Assembly (NCBI GenBank): GCA_035504095.1
Contig: DATJSN010000042.1
Location: 1 to 12,600 of the forward strand
Reading direction: 5' to 3'
Length of the DNA stretch: 12,600 nucleotides
DNA from: DATJSN01 sp035504095
GTDB taxonomy: Bacteria > Planctomycetota > Phycisphaerae > WQYP01
The notes under the pieces are model-generated. The model did not search any database, was not told the origin of the DNA, and saw nothing but the letters and a program-made list of their open reading frames with translations. The position numbers and the translations under genes are program-made. Positions 5,808 to 12,318 of this stretch are shown here, one piece after another; the stretch's first letter is position 1, and each line of letters begins with the position of its first letter.

Positions 5808-5858
5808 CTGATTGAGCAGATGAACGCAGATTTTTTTTAGCCACAGAAGGCACAGAGA
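5808..5858. repeat. Intergenic repeat phrases (GATGAACGCAGATT / GCCACAGAAGGCACAGAG)
   Basis: GATGAACGCAGATTTT matches the reverse complement of 9536-9551 (GATTAACACAGATTTT) in 14 of 16 bases. GCCACAGAAGGCACAGAGA resembles the reverse complement of the CTCTGCGCCCTTCGTG...CGTGG region at 9395-9420. These are recurring spacer phrases of the host genome, lying between the ABM and macro-domain genes. An 8-T run at 5831-5838 could aid termination on the plus strand, but no solid stem precedes it. Confidence 0.55.
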
Positions 5859-5860
5859 TT

Positions 5861-6385
5861 TTATTTTGATTCCAGACTGGCGCGATATAGGGCGGCATCT
5901 TCCGGTTCAAAGCAACAGAAAATCACGATCCGCGGCAGATCATGTGCGGCCAGCCACTCGACCACAACAGATAACGCTACCTGACATGCTTCCCGTTTTG
6001 GATAGCCGTATATCCCGGTTGAGATGCAGGGGAAGGCAATAGATTCAGTCTTCTCGTCGGCTGCCAGACGCAGCGATTCCCGGTAGCACGAGCCGAGCAA
6101 TTCCGCTTCCCCAAATCCACCGCCATTGTAGACCGGTCCGACGGCGTGGATGATGTGTCGGGCCAACAGCCGGTGTCCGCGAGTTACCTTGGCGTGGCCT
6201 GTACGACATCCACCCAGCTTGCGGCACTCCACGAGTAATTCCGGCCCTGCGGCGCGGTGGATCGCGCCATCAACACCACCGCCGCCGAGCAGCGATTCAT
6301 TCGCCGCGTTCACGATGGCCTCGACATCCAATCGCGTGATGTCCCCTTCAACCACCCGTATTCGATCATTCAAAACGCGTTCCAT
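5861..6385 (-). CDS. Macro-domain protein, YmdB-type O-acetyl-ADP-ribose deacetylase
   Basis: A 174-residue stand-alone macro domain, about the length of E. coli YmdB. GDIT (14-17) holds the adenine-contacting Asp. VNAAN (25-29) with GGGGVDGAIHRAAGP (34-48) supplies the catalytic Asn and Asp (Asp39). GCRTGHAKVTRG and the phosphate loop STGIYGYP (122-129) complete the MacroD-type set. It should remove ADP-ribose from acyl or acidic protein groups and hydrolyse O-acetyl-ADP-ribose. The start has no well-spaced Shine-Dalgarno: GAGGGG is about 14 bases away and better placed for an out-of-frame ATG. A slightly different start is possible. It appears monocistronic and is bracketed by repeat spacers. 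Confidence 0.93.
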   Translation of the reverse strand: MERVLNDRIRVVEGDITRLDVEAIVNAANESLLGGGGVDGAIHRAAGPELLVECRKLGGCRTGHAKVTRGHRLLARHIIHAVGPVYNGGGFGEAELLGSCYRESLRLAADEKTESIAFPCISTGIYGYPKREACQVALSVVVEWLAAHDLPRIVIFCCFEPEDAALYRASLESK

Positions 6386-6402
6386 GCGTTCATTTTATTC
6401 CC

Positions 6403-6472
6403 CTCAACCCTATATGCTCTACTCTCAACTTTCTCCAGTTCAACTGCCTTGCCCTGAGCTATGTCGAAGGGT
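6403..6472. repeat. Spacer repeats: pyrimidine-rich string and one CCCTGAGC/GTCGAAGGG element
   Basis: A pyrimidine-rich stretch (CTACTCTCAACTTTCTCC) resembles that at 8751-8785. It is followed by TGCCCTGAGCTATGTCGAAGGGT (6450-6472; central variable bases TAT), a single copy of the imperfect dyad found in triplicate at 9408-9529. It lies between the macro-domain and ankyrin genes. The remaining gap to 6563 holds only a small GCCT-AAA-AGGC dyad. Confidence 0.6.
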
Positions 6473-6563
6473 CTAAATTCAACTGATCTATTCGCCTAAA
6501 AGGCAAATCGGGACACCAGTCGAATTTTTCATGAACGCAATACCATTGTCATTCATGTTCGCT

Positions 6564-7262
6564 TTAGGTTGAAGATATTCGTGATCGCCTCAAATATTTT
6601 ATTAATACTACAATCCCCAATATTGCCACGAAAAATCCCAAAAGCGCAACGAATAATCCATTCCACAGATTCTTTGAGGAAATTGACACTCCAGATTCAG
6701 CCCCCGCATTAAGTAATACTGTTTCAATTTGTGAATTGTTATATGATTTAGCGAAATCCAGAGCTGTATTATCATTATTATTTAAAGTATTTAATTCCGC
6801 ACCGGCTTTAATTAGCGATATCACCACAGAACGATCATTCTTGTTCTGTGCCGCACACATTAGTGGCGTATCGGAAAAATAATCCCTTGCATTTACATTC
6901 GCACCCGCCGTTATCAGCACTTCAGCCACGGCAGGATTACTATTGTACGTTGCATTCATCAGCGGTGTACTTCCACCAAAATAATCTACGGCATTCACAT
7001 TCGCACCAGCATTAAGAAGCTCCATGATTACATCAGGATTCGTATTGTATTGTGCCGCTATCATCAATGGCGTACATCCAGAATAATCATTTTGTTCTTT
7101 TTCTACGTCATTTACATTCGCGCCAGCTTTTATGGCATCGGCAACTTGTTCGGGCGTGCCAATTTTGCACAAATCGAAAAAATCTGCGGATGCATTGCCG
7201 ACAGGAAACAAGAAGAACAACATCGCCGCGATGCACGCCAAAGAACCCAAAATTTTTCGCAT
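6564..7262 (-). CDS. Exported ankyrin-repeat protein with C-terminal membrane anchor
   Basis: A 232-residue protein. It has a signal peptide (basic RK, hydrophobic core 5-20, probable cleavage after ASA near residue 26). About five ankyrin repeats follow (28-190), with the consensus TPLM-AA and AGANVN repeated at about 33-35-residue spacing. A C-terminal transmembrane helix (202-222) ends in KYLRRSR. The topology suggests a periplasmic ankyrin stack tethered to the inner membrane, acting as a protein-binding scaffold; no enzymatic domain is seen. AAGGA is well placed before the ATG. The gene is conspicuously AT-rich beside its neighbours, suggesting acquisition from another source. FFDLCKIGTPEQV at the first repeat is a form I associate with Synergistetes-type ankyrin proteins, from memory only. 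Function unknown. Confidence 0.88.
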   Translation of the reverse strand: MRKILGSLACIAAMLFFLFPVGNASADFFDLCKIGTPEQVADAIKAGANVNDVEKEQNDYSGCTPLMIAAQYNTNPDVIMELLNAGANVNAVDYFGGSTPLMNATYNSNPAVAEVLITAGANVNARDYFSDTPLMCAAQNKNDRSVVISLIKAGAELNTLNNNDNTALDFAKSYNNSQIETVLLNAGAESGVSISSKNLWNGLFVALLGFFVAILGIVVLIKYLRRSRISST

Positions 7263-7301
7263 TGTTTTATTTCCTTGCCGGAAAACCGAGGGCTGAGAAA
7301 T

Positions 7302-7307
7302 ATTATA
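7302..7307 (-). promoter_or_regulatory. Perfect -10 box upstream of the ankyrin gene
   Basis: TATAAT on the minus strand lies 40 bp upstream of the ankyrin start codon, giving a leader of about 33 nt. No good -35 hexamer is seen at 16-18 bp. The rest of 7263-7557 holds no gene, only spacer repeats. Confidence 0.4.
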
Positions 7308-7430
7308 AATTCCATGTTAGATAAATGAAGTGCGTGCGGAAATTCGCGAATCGAGGTGACAGGATACCAGTTAAACTCTTTATCAATGCGATAGCAGTCC
7401 TCAAGGTGTTCTGCGAAATCTGCGGACCAT

Positions 7431-7513
7431 TCACTGTCCCCTGTCACCTATTCCCTATCCCCTCCGCTGTGTCGTTGTGTCGTTGTGGTGAAAATCGTTC
7501 TCCCGTCTCGGCA
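7431..7513. repeat. Spacer repeat downstream of the aldo/keto reductase
   Basis: The stretch reads CACTGTCCCCTGTCACC, pyrimidine runs, TGTCGTTGTGTCGTTGTGG, then TCTCCCGTCTCGGCAC. The same order of parts (TGTCGTG repeats, GTGGT, CTCCCGTCTC, CGGCAC) occurs at 8564-8627 in the same orientation, so the reductase gene lies between two direct copies of a spacer family. Confidence 0.5.
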
Positions 7514-7557
7514 CAGCCGCTGCGACGGAATTTTAACTTTCCGCCACTTCTCCAACA

Positions 7558-8499
7558 TCACTTTGCTCGCGGAATGAACCCCGGTATGCCGGTCTGCACA
7601 ACCGTGTTGAGCCTGACGCGGAACTTGATTCCATCGCTAATCTCCCGCACGGCGTCGTTGGGTAGGGCAGATACTTCAAAATTCTCCTGGATGCGGCTGG
7701 GAGTCTTCGAGGTAGTCAATGGAGCCGTCCCGCGCTGGATTGCCCAAGCGAGCAGAACTTGCGCCGGCGTCTTGTTAACCCGCGTGGCGATATCGGTGAC
7801 GACAGGATCTTCCAGCAAGCTCGGCTTGCTGCTATGGCCCAGGGCTGCAAACGCTTGCAGCACGATGCCATTAGCTTTGCAATAGTTCAAAAGATCCCAC
7901 TCCGGCAGATACGGATGGGATTCAACGTGAGCGACCGCCGGCTTAACTTTCGCGGCTTTAACAATATCTTGCACCTGTTCCAGGCCCACGTCGGATAATC
8001 CGATGGCCTTACACTTGCCTTCACTCACCAGGTTCTCCATTGCCCTCCATGTATCCAGCAACGTAACCCCTTTGTCATAAATCACATTGCCGTTCGCATC
8101 TCTTGGATCTTGCTCGTCTCCGGGTTGGAAAGCATACGGAGTGTGAATGAGATAAAGATCGACGAAGTCGAGTTGAAGTATCTGGCGGCTGGCCTCGAAA
8201 GCGGGTTTGACGCGTTCGGGACGATGATTCGTATTCCAGAGCTTCGTGATGACAAAAACGTCTTCCCGCTTGATCTTCCCCTGCTTGAACACTTCCTGCA
8301 TCGCTTCGCCGACCTCTTTTTCGGTTCGGTACCGTTCCGCAGTGTCCAGCAGGCGAAATCCTGCCTCCAGCGCCGCCTTTGACGCATTTCTGGTCGCCAC
8401 CGGATCGGGAATGAGTGTGCCAAAGCCCAGCGCGGGCATGGCGCTGGATCCATTGTTGAGCGCTATTTTCGTAAAGCGAAGATCGTCAGGATTTACCAT
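7558..8499 (-). CDS. Aldo/keto reductase
   Basis: A 313-residue NAD(P)H-dependent carbonyl reductase of the (beta/alpha)8 aldo/keto reductase superfamily. The catalytic tetrad is complete: Asp52 and Tyr57 in LLDTAERY, Lys86 in ITKLW, and His119 in LYLIHTP. MPALGFGT (21-28) is the usual opening of the barrel. VESHPYLPEWDLLNYC and LTTSKTPSRIQENFEV contain the nicotinamide and 2'-phosphate contact regions, in which the typical IPKS is TTSK, so NADPH is likely. GGAG lies 7 bases before the ATG. It is a single gene between repeat spacers. Probable role: reducing toxic aldehydes or ketones, in keeping with the reductase cluster to the right; true substrate unknown. Confidence 0.95.
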   Translation of the reverse strand: MVNPDDLRFTKIALNNGSSAMPALGFGTLIPDPVATRNASKAALEAGFRLLDTAERYRTEKEVGEAMQEVFKQGKIKREDVFVITKLWNTNHRPERVKPAFEASRQILQLDFVDLYLIHTPYAFQPGDEQDPRDANGNVIYDKGVTLLDTWRAMENLVSEGKCKAIGLSDVGLEQVQDIVKAAKVKPAVAHVESHPYLPEWDLLNYCKANGIVLQAFAALGHSSKPSLLEDPVVTDIATRVNKTPAQVLLAWAIQRGTAPLTTSKTPSRIQENFEVSALPNDAVREISDGIKFRVRLNTVVQTGIPGFIPRAK

Positions 8500-8518
8500 T
8501 GTCTTACTCCTTCGATAT

Positions 8519-8529
8519 TAACACTGTTA
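8519..8529. promoter_or_regulatory. Small palindrome upstream of the aldo/keto reductase
   Basis: TAACACTGTTA has perfect 5-bp arms around one base and lies 20 bp upstream of the reductase start codon. The overlapping TG-T-TAATAT on the minus strand could be an extended -10, so the dyad may be an operator. Weak evidence. Confidence 0.25.
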
Positions 8530-8563
8530 CCATTATCTCCTATTTCCGCCGCGCCGGGGCCCT

Positions 8564-8638
8564 TGTCGTGTTGTCGTGTCTCTCGTGGTTAAGCTTTTCT
8601 CCCGACTCCCGTCTCCCGACTCGGCACCCCAAGTGCCG
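8564..8638. repeat. Spacer repeat upstream of the aldo/keto reductase, ending in a hairpin
   Basis: TGTCGTGTTGTCGTGTCTC, GTGGTTAAG, CTCCCGACTCCCGTCTCCC, then CGGCAC (8622-8627) and GTGCCG (8633-8638) with a CCCAA loop. It is a second copy of the family at 7431-7513, which ends with a smaller CGGC-ACA-GCCG hairpin at the matching place. Confidence 0.5.
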
Positions 8639-8647
8639 CTCCTGCGC

Positions 8648-8665
8648 GTTCGCAATTTTGCGAAC
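8648..8665. repeat. Perfect 18-bp palindrome in the spacer after the uracil glycosylase
   Basis: GTTCGCAA and TTGCGAAC are perfect 8-bp arms around TT. It lies 55 bp past the glycosylase stop codon on the minus strand. No T-run follows on that strand, so it is not a standard terminator, though it would form a stable RNA hairpin. Confidence 0.5.
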
Positions 8666-8720
8666 ATGCAAAAACTCCCGATTTCTGTCAATGGCTGTTC
8701 TACTTTCTACTTGCTACTCT

Positions 8721-9386
8721 CTACTTTCTCGACGGCATCGCCGCCGCCGCTCTACTGTTCACCTGCTCAACTTTCACCTGTTCTCGGCGCGGAATGCGCC
8801 GTGCCGCGCCGCGCCAATGCTGGGCGATGGCCCAGATGCGGAGTTCTCCGAAGAGTTGCGCCAGGGCCGCGGGTTGGTAGTGGGCATTGAGGCCGCTGGG
8901 GTTGGGCAAAACCCACGCGTGGCGGCCGCCGAAGGTGGCCTTTTGCAGACCCACGCTGGCGTCTTTGACCCCGGAGACGATGCGGTACGGGCCGATGCCG
9001 ACGAACGCGACGACCGTGGGCCGCAAGCGTCTGACTTTGGCCGCAAGGCGCCGGCCGCCGGCGCGAAGTTCGTCATTGGTGAGTTCATCGGCGCGAACGG
9101 TGGCGCGGTTGACCAGATTGGTGATGCCGAATTTGAGGTCCAGAAGAAGGGAATTTTCAAAAGGCGAGAAGAGGCGCGGGGTAAACCCCCCGCCATAAAG
9201 CGCGGGCCAAAAGCGGTTGCCGGGGCGGCCGAAGTGGCGCCCGATGGCGGCGGTGTAGAGGCCGGGGTTGATGCCCACGAAGAGGACAATAAGGTTTTTG
9301 GCCACCAGATCCGGGACCAGTTTGTTGCGCGCGGCGAGGAGCTGGGCTTTAGTGGGTTTCCATGCAGTAGGCAGGGTCCGATTCAT
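8721..9386 (-). CDS. mug: G:T/U mismatch-specific DNA glycosylase (Mug/TDG family)
   Basis: A 221-residue base-excision repair enzyme of the Mug/TDG uracil-DNA glycosylase family, which removes uracil or ethenocytosine opposite guanine. The catalytic motif is GINPG (38-42, catalytic Asn40), followed by the family blocks HFGRPGNRFWPAL (51-63) and NPSGLNAHYQ (162-171), the DNA-intercalating loop. The conserved core ends near residue 188; E. coli Mug has about 168 residues. The last 32 residues (8721-8819), basic and Ala-rich, have no family counterpart and read through spacer-type repeat sequence, so the tail was probably gained by loss of an older stop. The ribosome site is not strong. It overlaps a longer plus-strand open frame that is spurious. 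It is a single gene between repeat spacers. Confidence 0.92.
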   Translation of the reverse strand: MNRTLPTAWKPTKAQLLAARNKLVPDLVAKNLIVLFVGINPGLYTAAIGRHFGRPGNRFWPALYGGGFTPRLFSPFENSLLLDLKFGITNLVNRATVRADELTNDELRAGGRRLAAKVRRLRPTVVAFVGIGPYRIVSGVKDASVGLQKATFGGRHAWVLPNPSGLNAHYQPAALAQLFGELRIWAIAQHWRGAARRIPRREQVKVEQVNSRAAAAMPSRK

Positions 9387-9407
9387 ATTATTTTCTCTGC
9401 GCCCTTC

Positions 9408-9529
9408 GTGTCTTTCGTGGCCTGCCCTGAGCCCCGATGGCTCGGGATCGAAGGGTGTTTTTCGTGGCCTGCCCTGAGCGATGCCGAAGAGTGTCTTTCG
9501 TGGCCTGCCCTGAGCCGCGTCGAAGGGTG
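9408..9529. repeat. Three tandem copies of a CCCTGAGC/GTCGAAGGG repeat
   Basis: Units at 9408-9457, 9458-9493 and 9494-9529 each contain TTTCGTGGCCTGCCCTGAGC, a variable centre, and a GTCGAAGGGTG-like end (GCCGAAGAGTG in the middle unit). The first unit carries an extra CGATGGCTCGGGAT-type insertion. Each forms an imperfect hairpin through CCCT/AGGG. Translation of these units gives the well-known spurious LSWPALSRVEG peptides. A single copy lies at 6450-6472. Confidence 0.75.
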
Positions 9530-9560
9530 GTTCAAAATCTGTGTTAATCCATGAAATCTG
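9530..9560. repeat. AATCTGTG spacer repeat next to the NIPSNAP gene
   Basis: AAAATCTGTGTTAATCCATG and AAATCTGTGG form a tandem of AAATCTGTG. The reverse complement is the GATTAACACAGATTTT phrase found at 5819-5834 in the other orientation. Confidence 0.5.
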
Positions 9561-9564
9561 TGGA

Positions 9565-9903
9565 TCATATTCGTGGCGAATAATCCGTCGGCTTCAGGTA
9601 AACCGAGTCGATTTTCTCAACGATACGCCCATCCTTCTCGGAAGCCTCTTTCACATTCTTCCACTCTGGGTCAGCCTGAAAATCCTTCCAACTCTGCAAC
9701 GCTGCTTCCTGGCTGGGGAATGCCAGCAGATAGACAAGTTGTCGTTTTGCCTGCTGCTCCTCGGCGGGTCTCCAAAACCCGACCACCGTCATGTGGTGTT
9801 TTTCAAAAAGCTTCAAGGTGTAGTCGCGGAAGCGCGCATGCAAGACTTCGATCTTGCCCGGCATGGCGGTGTAGGTCCGTAACTCGAAAACCCGTGTATC
9901 CAT
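9565..9903 (-). CDS. NIPSNAP family protein
   Basis: A 112-residue protein of the NIPSNAP family, which has a dimeric alpha/beta barrel fold related to ABM monooxygenases. The opening FELRTYTAMPGKIEVLHARFRDYTLKLFEKH and the later VYLLAFPSQEAALQSWKDFQADPEWKNV are diagnostic family blocks. Biochemical roles of bacterial members are poorly defined. AAAGGAG lies 8 bases before the ATG. It follows the SDR gene on the same strand after 119 bp that include a strong small hairpin, so it may be the last gene of that operon or its own unit. Confidence 0.92.
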   Translation of the reverse strand: MDTRVFELRTYTAMPGKIEVLHARFRDYTLKLFEKHHMTVVGFWRPAEEQQAKRQLVYLLAFPSQEAALQSWKDFQADPEWKNVKEASEKDGRIVEKIDSVYLKPTDYSPRI

Positions 9904-9920
9904 TTTTTCATCTCCTTTGG

Positions 9921-9936
9921 CTGCCTAAAGAGGCAG
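9921..9936 (-). terminator. Hairpin between the SDR and NIPSNAP genes
   Basis: CTGCCT (9921-9926) and AGGCAG (9931-9936) form a perfect 6-bp stem with a 4-nt loop, widened by flanking GG/CC. On the minus strand it ends just before the NIPSNAP ribosome site and has no U-tract. It could be an attenuator or an mRNA-processing stem rather than a true terminator. Confidence 0.3.
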
Positions 9937-10022
9937 GCCGGCAAAGGCAACGCTTAATGCAAATTACTCTCACAACGCTCATCATATGCCTCCGGTTTAG
10001 CACGTGTTGGTGTTCTATTTAA

Positions 10023-10751
10023 TTACCAACTGCCAAAATGCGCGCCGCCGTCGACGTAGAGGGTTTCGCCGGTGACCGTGACGGCCTCGGTAAGGTACAT
10101 GACCGCATCGACAATATCTTTAACGCTGGAAACAACTCCCATCGGGTTAAGTGTTTCAAGAGCCTCTTTCGGATCATTTTTGTGCAGCGGCGTATCAACG
10201 ACGCCGGGAGCGACGGCGTTGAAGCGGATGCCGTCTTTGGCGTACTCCAGGGCAAGCTGCCGGGTGATTGTGTCCAGGCCGCCCTTGGTGATCATGGGCA
10301 CTGAGGCCTTCACGCCGGCGATGGGATTGTCCGCCAGCGCCGCCGTGATTGTGACGACACTGCCGCCGGTTTTCTGCGCCAACATTTGTTTCACAGAGAG
10401 TTGGGTGACATACAGGAAGCCCTCGAGGTTTGTTGAGACGAGCGATTTAAAGTCCTCGGGCGTGAAGTCGGTAAACGGTTTGGTGAAGAAGATGCCCGCA
10501 TTATTGACCAGTGCGTCGATCGACTTGAAGCGCGATAGCGCCGTCTGGACGATTTTGGCGGCGGTTGCCGGTTCGCCGATGTTGCCGTCAACCAGGGCAA
10601 CGCGGTCGGTAGCCGCGACCTCGGCGGATTGGGTCATTTCCCGGGAATTGGCCACGACGTTGAAGCCCCGTTCGAGAAACGCTTTGACGATTCCAGCGCC
10701 GATTCCCTGCGAAGCGCCGGTCACGATGGCGGTTTTCGGTGGGCTGCTCAT
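10023..10751 (-). CDS. SDR-fold oxidoreductase-like protein lacking catalytic Ser and Tyr
   Basis: A 242-residue classical-length short-chain dehydrogenase/reductase. The cofactor motif TGASQGIG (11-18), structural NNAG (83-86), Asn108 in STNLEG and the late APGVVDTPLH (181-190) are present. However, the active-site YxxxK reads PMITK (152-156). Pro152 replaces the catalytic Tyr, Lys156 is kept, and the usual catalytic Ser position in ITAALA (135-140) is Ala. Classical SDR chemistry should be impaired, so it may bind cofactor without turnover, use another residue, or act as a regulator. The rest of the sequence is well conserved and open, so this is not simple decay. It starts 55 bp after the alcohol dehydrogenase stop codon on the same strand, with a modest AGG ribosome site. 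Confidence 0.92.
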   Translation of the reverse strand: MSSPPKTAIVTGASQGIGAGIVKAFLERGFNVVANSREMTQSAEVAATDRVALVDGNIGEPATAAKIVQTALSRFKSIDALVNNAGIFFTKPFTDFTPEDFKSLVSTNLEGFLYVTQLSVKQMLAQKTGGSVVTITAALADNPIAGVKASVPMITKGGLDTITRQLALEYAKDGIRFNAVAPGVVDTPLHKNDPKEALETLNPMGVVSSVKDIVDAVMYLTEAVTVTGETLYVDGGAHFGSW

Positions 10752-10806
10752 AAAGGCTTACCTGCAAAACGCCCTGTCACCAGAAAAATTTCGCCGCTCA
10801 GGCAGC

Positions 10807-11895
10807 TCAGAAATCCGCATCCAGAACGATGCGGTAACGAGCCTTGCCTGATTCAAGCCGGGCGAAGGCTTCGTTGATTTTGCTCATCGGGAAGTGCTCG
10901 GTTTGCGGCGCGATATTATGCCGGGCCGCAAAGTCCAGCATCGTGTCGATCGCCGCCGGCGAACCGGAAGGCGAACCGGAAATGCTGCGCTGCTGCGCGA
11001 TGAGCGGGAATGCCCCGACCGGAATGGGTTCTAATACAACGCCCACGATATGCAGCCGCCCGTTGGGCGCCAGCGCGCCGATCATGGCGTCCCAATCCAG
11101 GGACGCATCTACGGTGCTGATCAGCAGGTCGAAACTGCCGGCGAGTTTTTTGATCTCCGCCGAGTCTTTGCTGGAAAGCACGTGGTTGGCGCCGAAGCCC
11201 ATTGCTTCTTCAAATTTGCTGGCGCTGGATGTGAAGGCCGTTACATCGCAGCCATACGCGGCGGCGAATTTCACGGCCATGTGGCCCAGCCCGCCGATGC
11301 CGATGATGCCCACCCGAGCGGTTGGTTTGGCATACATCATGAGCGGCGCGAATACCGTGATGCCTCCACACAAGAGCGGGCCGCCGTCGGAGAAGTTAAG
11401 TTTTTCCGGCAGCGGGATAACCCAGGCCCAGTGGGCGCGGACGCGGGTGGCGAACCCGCCGCGATGACCGAGGATGGTCGGTTGCACCTGCGGGCAAAGG
11501 TGATGGCTTCCCGACATGCATTGGCGACAGTGCATGCAGCTACCCGAGTTCCAGCCGACACCGACGCGGTCTCCGACCTTGAGTCCCTTGGCAAACGGAC
11601 CCATGGCTGTGACCCGGCCGATGACCTCGTGGCCGAGAATCGCGGGGTACTGCGAAATACCCCATTCATTATTCAATACGGAAACATCGGAGTGACATAA
11701 ACCGCAATGTTCAACGGCGATTTCGACATCCTCGGCTCCGAGCTCTCCAAGATCAACAGTTTCGAGGACCAGCGGTTGTTTGGCCGCTTTGGCGACCCAG
11801 GCTTTATCACTGGTCGCTTTGGATATCTGCGATTGAGCGGATGTTTGCGTAGATTGCGCGTTCCCGCGCTCGGTCAGGGTGTTTGGGGTATTCAT
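10807..11895 (-). CDS. Zinc-dependent alcohol/aldehyde dehydrogenase (YahK/CAD type)
   Basis: A 362-residue medium-chain zinc dehydrogenase. Catalytic zinc ligands are Cys67 (GLCHSD), His89 (GHE) and Cys176 (LLCGGIT). The structural zinc lobe has Cys120, Cys123, Cys126 and Cys134. The Rossmann motif is GIGGLG (199-204). FTSSASKFEEA after the second strand fits the NADPH-preferring YahK/cinnamyl-type group, which reduces a broad range of aldehydes. The first 30 residues, rich in Gln, Ser and Thr, precede the usual family start (KAWVAKAA). No internal start codon exists there and CAGGAG lies 6 bases before the ATG, so the extension is probably real. It lies between the SnoaL-like gene (54-bp gap) and the SDR gene (55-bp gap) in one probable operon. 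Confidence 0.96.
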   Translation of the reverse strand: MNTPNTLTERGNAQSTQTSAQSQISKATSDKAWVAKAAKQPLVLETVDLGELGAEDVEIAVEHCGLCHSDVSVLNNEWGISQYPAILGHEVIGRVTAMGPFAKGLKVGDRVGVGWNSGSCMHCRQCMSGSHHLCPQVQPTILGHRGGFATRVRAHWAWVIPLPEKLNFSDGGPLLCGGITVFAPLMMYAKPTARVGIIGIGGLGHMAVKFAAAYGCDVTAFTSSASKFEEAMGFGANHVLSSKDSAEIKKLAGSFDLLISTVDASLDWDAMIGALAPNGRLHIVGVVLEPIPVGAFPLIAQQRSISGSPSGSPAAIDTMLDFAARHNIAPQTEHFPMSKINEAFARLESGKARYRIVLDADF

Positions 11896-11949
11896 GGCTG
11901 ACTCCTGAATAAGAGAATTTGTTTATCAGTCCCATCCGATCGAATCGGA

Positions 11950-12318
11950 TTAGTGCTTGCCATCATAGAAGAACTGTTCGCGCGTAATTTTGTCGTCCTT
12001 ATTGACCGTGTAGACGCCGACCTCTTCCAGCGTGATGCGCTTGCCGGTGGCTTTAAGGGTCACGTCGAGCGTGAAGTAAACGACGAACTGATCGGGGTTG
12101 GCGCTGTTATAGAACGGGCCGGCCACGGTCTCGCCGTTGAATTCTTTATCGGCGACCCAGTCCTCGGATTTTTTGATCACCGGGCCCTGTCCGGAAGTCT
12201 CCTTGCCGTCGCTTTCAACAGAGACGATTGTCGGCGCGTACAGCGTGTGCATCACATCGAAGTTCTTCCCCTGCCTGCACAACTCCACAAATTTCTTCGC
12301 GACTGATTGGACACTCAT
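11950..12318 (-). CDS. SnoaL-like / NTF2-fold protein
   Basis: A 122-residue small cone-shaped alpha+beta (NTF2-like) protein of the SnoaL type. The N-terminal helix VAKKFVELCRQGKNFDVMHTLYAPTI, the middle strand region QFVVYFTLDVTLKATGKRITLEEVGVYTV and the final KITREQFFYD follow the family pattern. Members are isomerases, cyclases or ligand-binding subunits, and many occur near oxidoreductases with no known substrate. AAAGGA lies before the ATG. It is the first gene of the probable SnoaL-ADH-SDR operon, with a sigma-70-like promoter at 12435-12464. Confidence 0.9.
   Translation of the reverse strand: MSVQSVAKKFVELCRQGKNFDVMHTLYAPTIVSVESDGKETSGQGPVIKKSEDWVADKEFNGETVAGPFYNSANPDQFVVYFTLDVTLKATGKRITLEEVGVYTVNKDDKITREQFFYDGKH

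Noticed and set aside
7325..7885. 186-residue plus-strand open frame
   Set aside because: Runs through spacer repeats and then antisense through the aldo/keto reductase; nothing protein-like in it.
8221..8232. Fourth ACGA-N4-TCGT palindrome
   Set aside because: It lies inside the aldo/keto reductase coding sequence with no sigma-54 promoter nearby; one chance match in the window is plausible.
9408..9529. Tandem repeats as a possible CRISPR array
   Set aside because: Only three degenerate units with variable centres of a few bases, no unique spacers of 30 bp or more, and no cas genes.
8499..9554. 351-residue plus-strand open frame, longer than the gene opposite it
   Set aside because: It is antisense to the Mug glycosylase, whose family motifs are unmistakable, and its end translates the spacer repeats into LSWPALSRVEG-type peptides known to be spurious.
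5798..9564. Integron-type cassette array
   Set aside because: Genes share orientation and are repeat-separated, but I saw no attC-like core sites at the gene ends and no integrase.
11050..11700. 216-residue plus-strand open frame
   Set aside because: Antisense shadow of the zinc alcohol dehydrogenase, whose metal ligands and Rossmann motif are intact.
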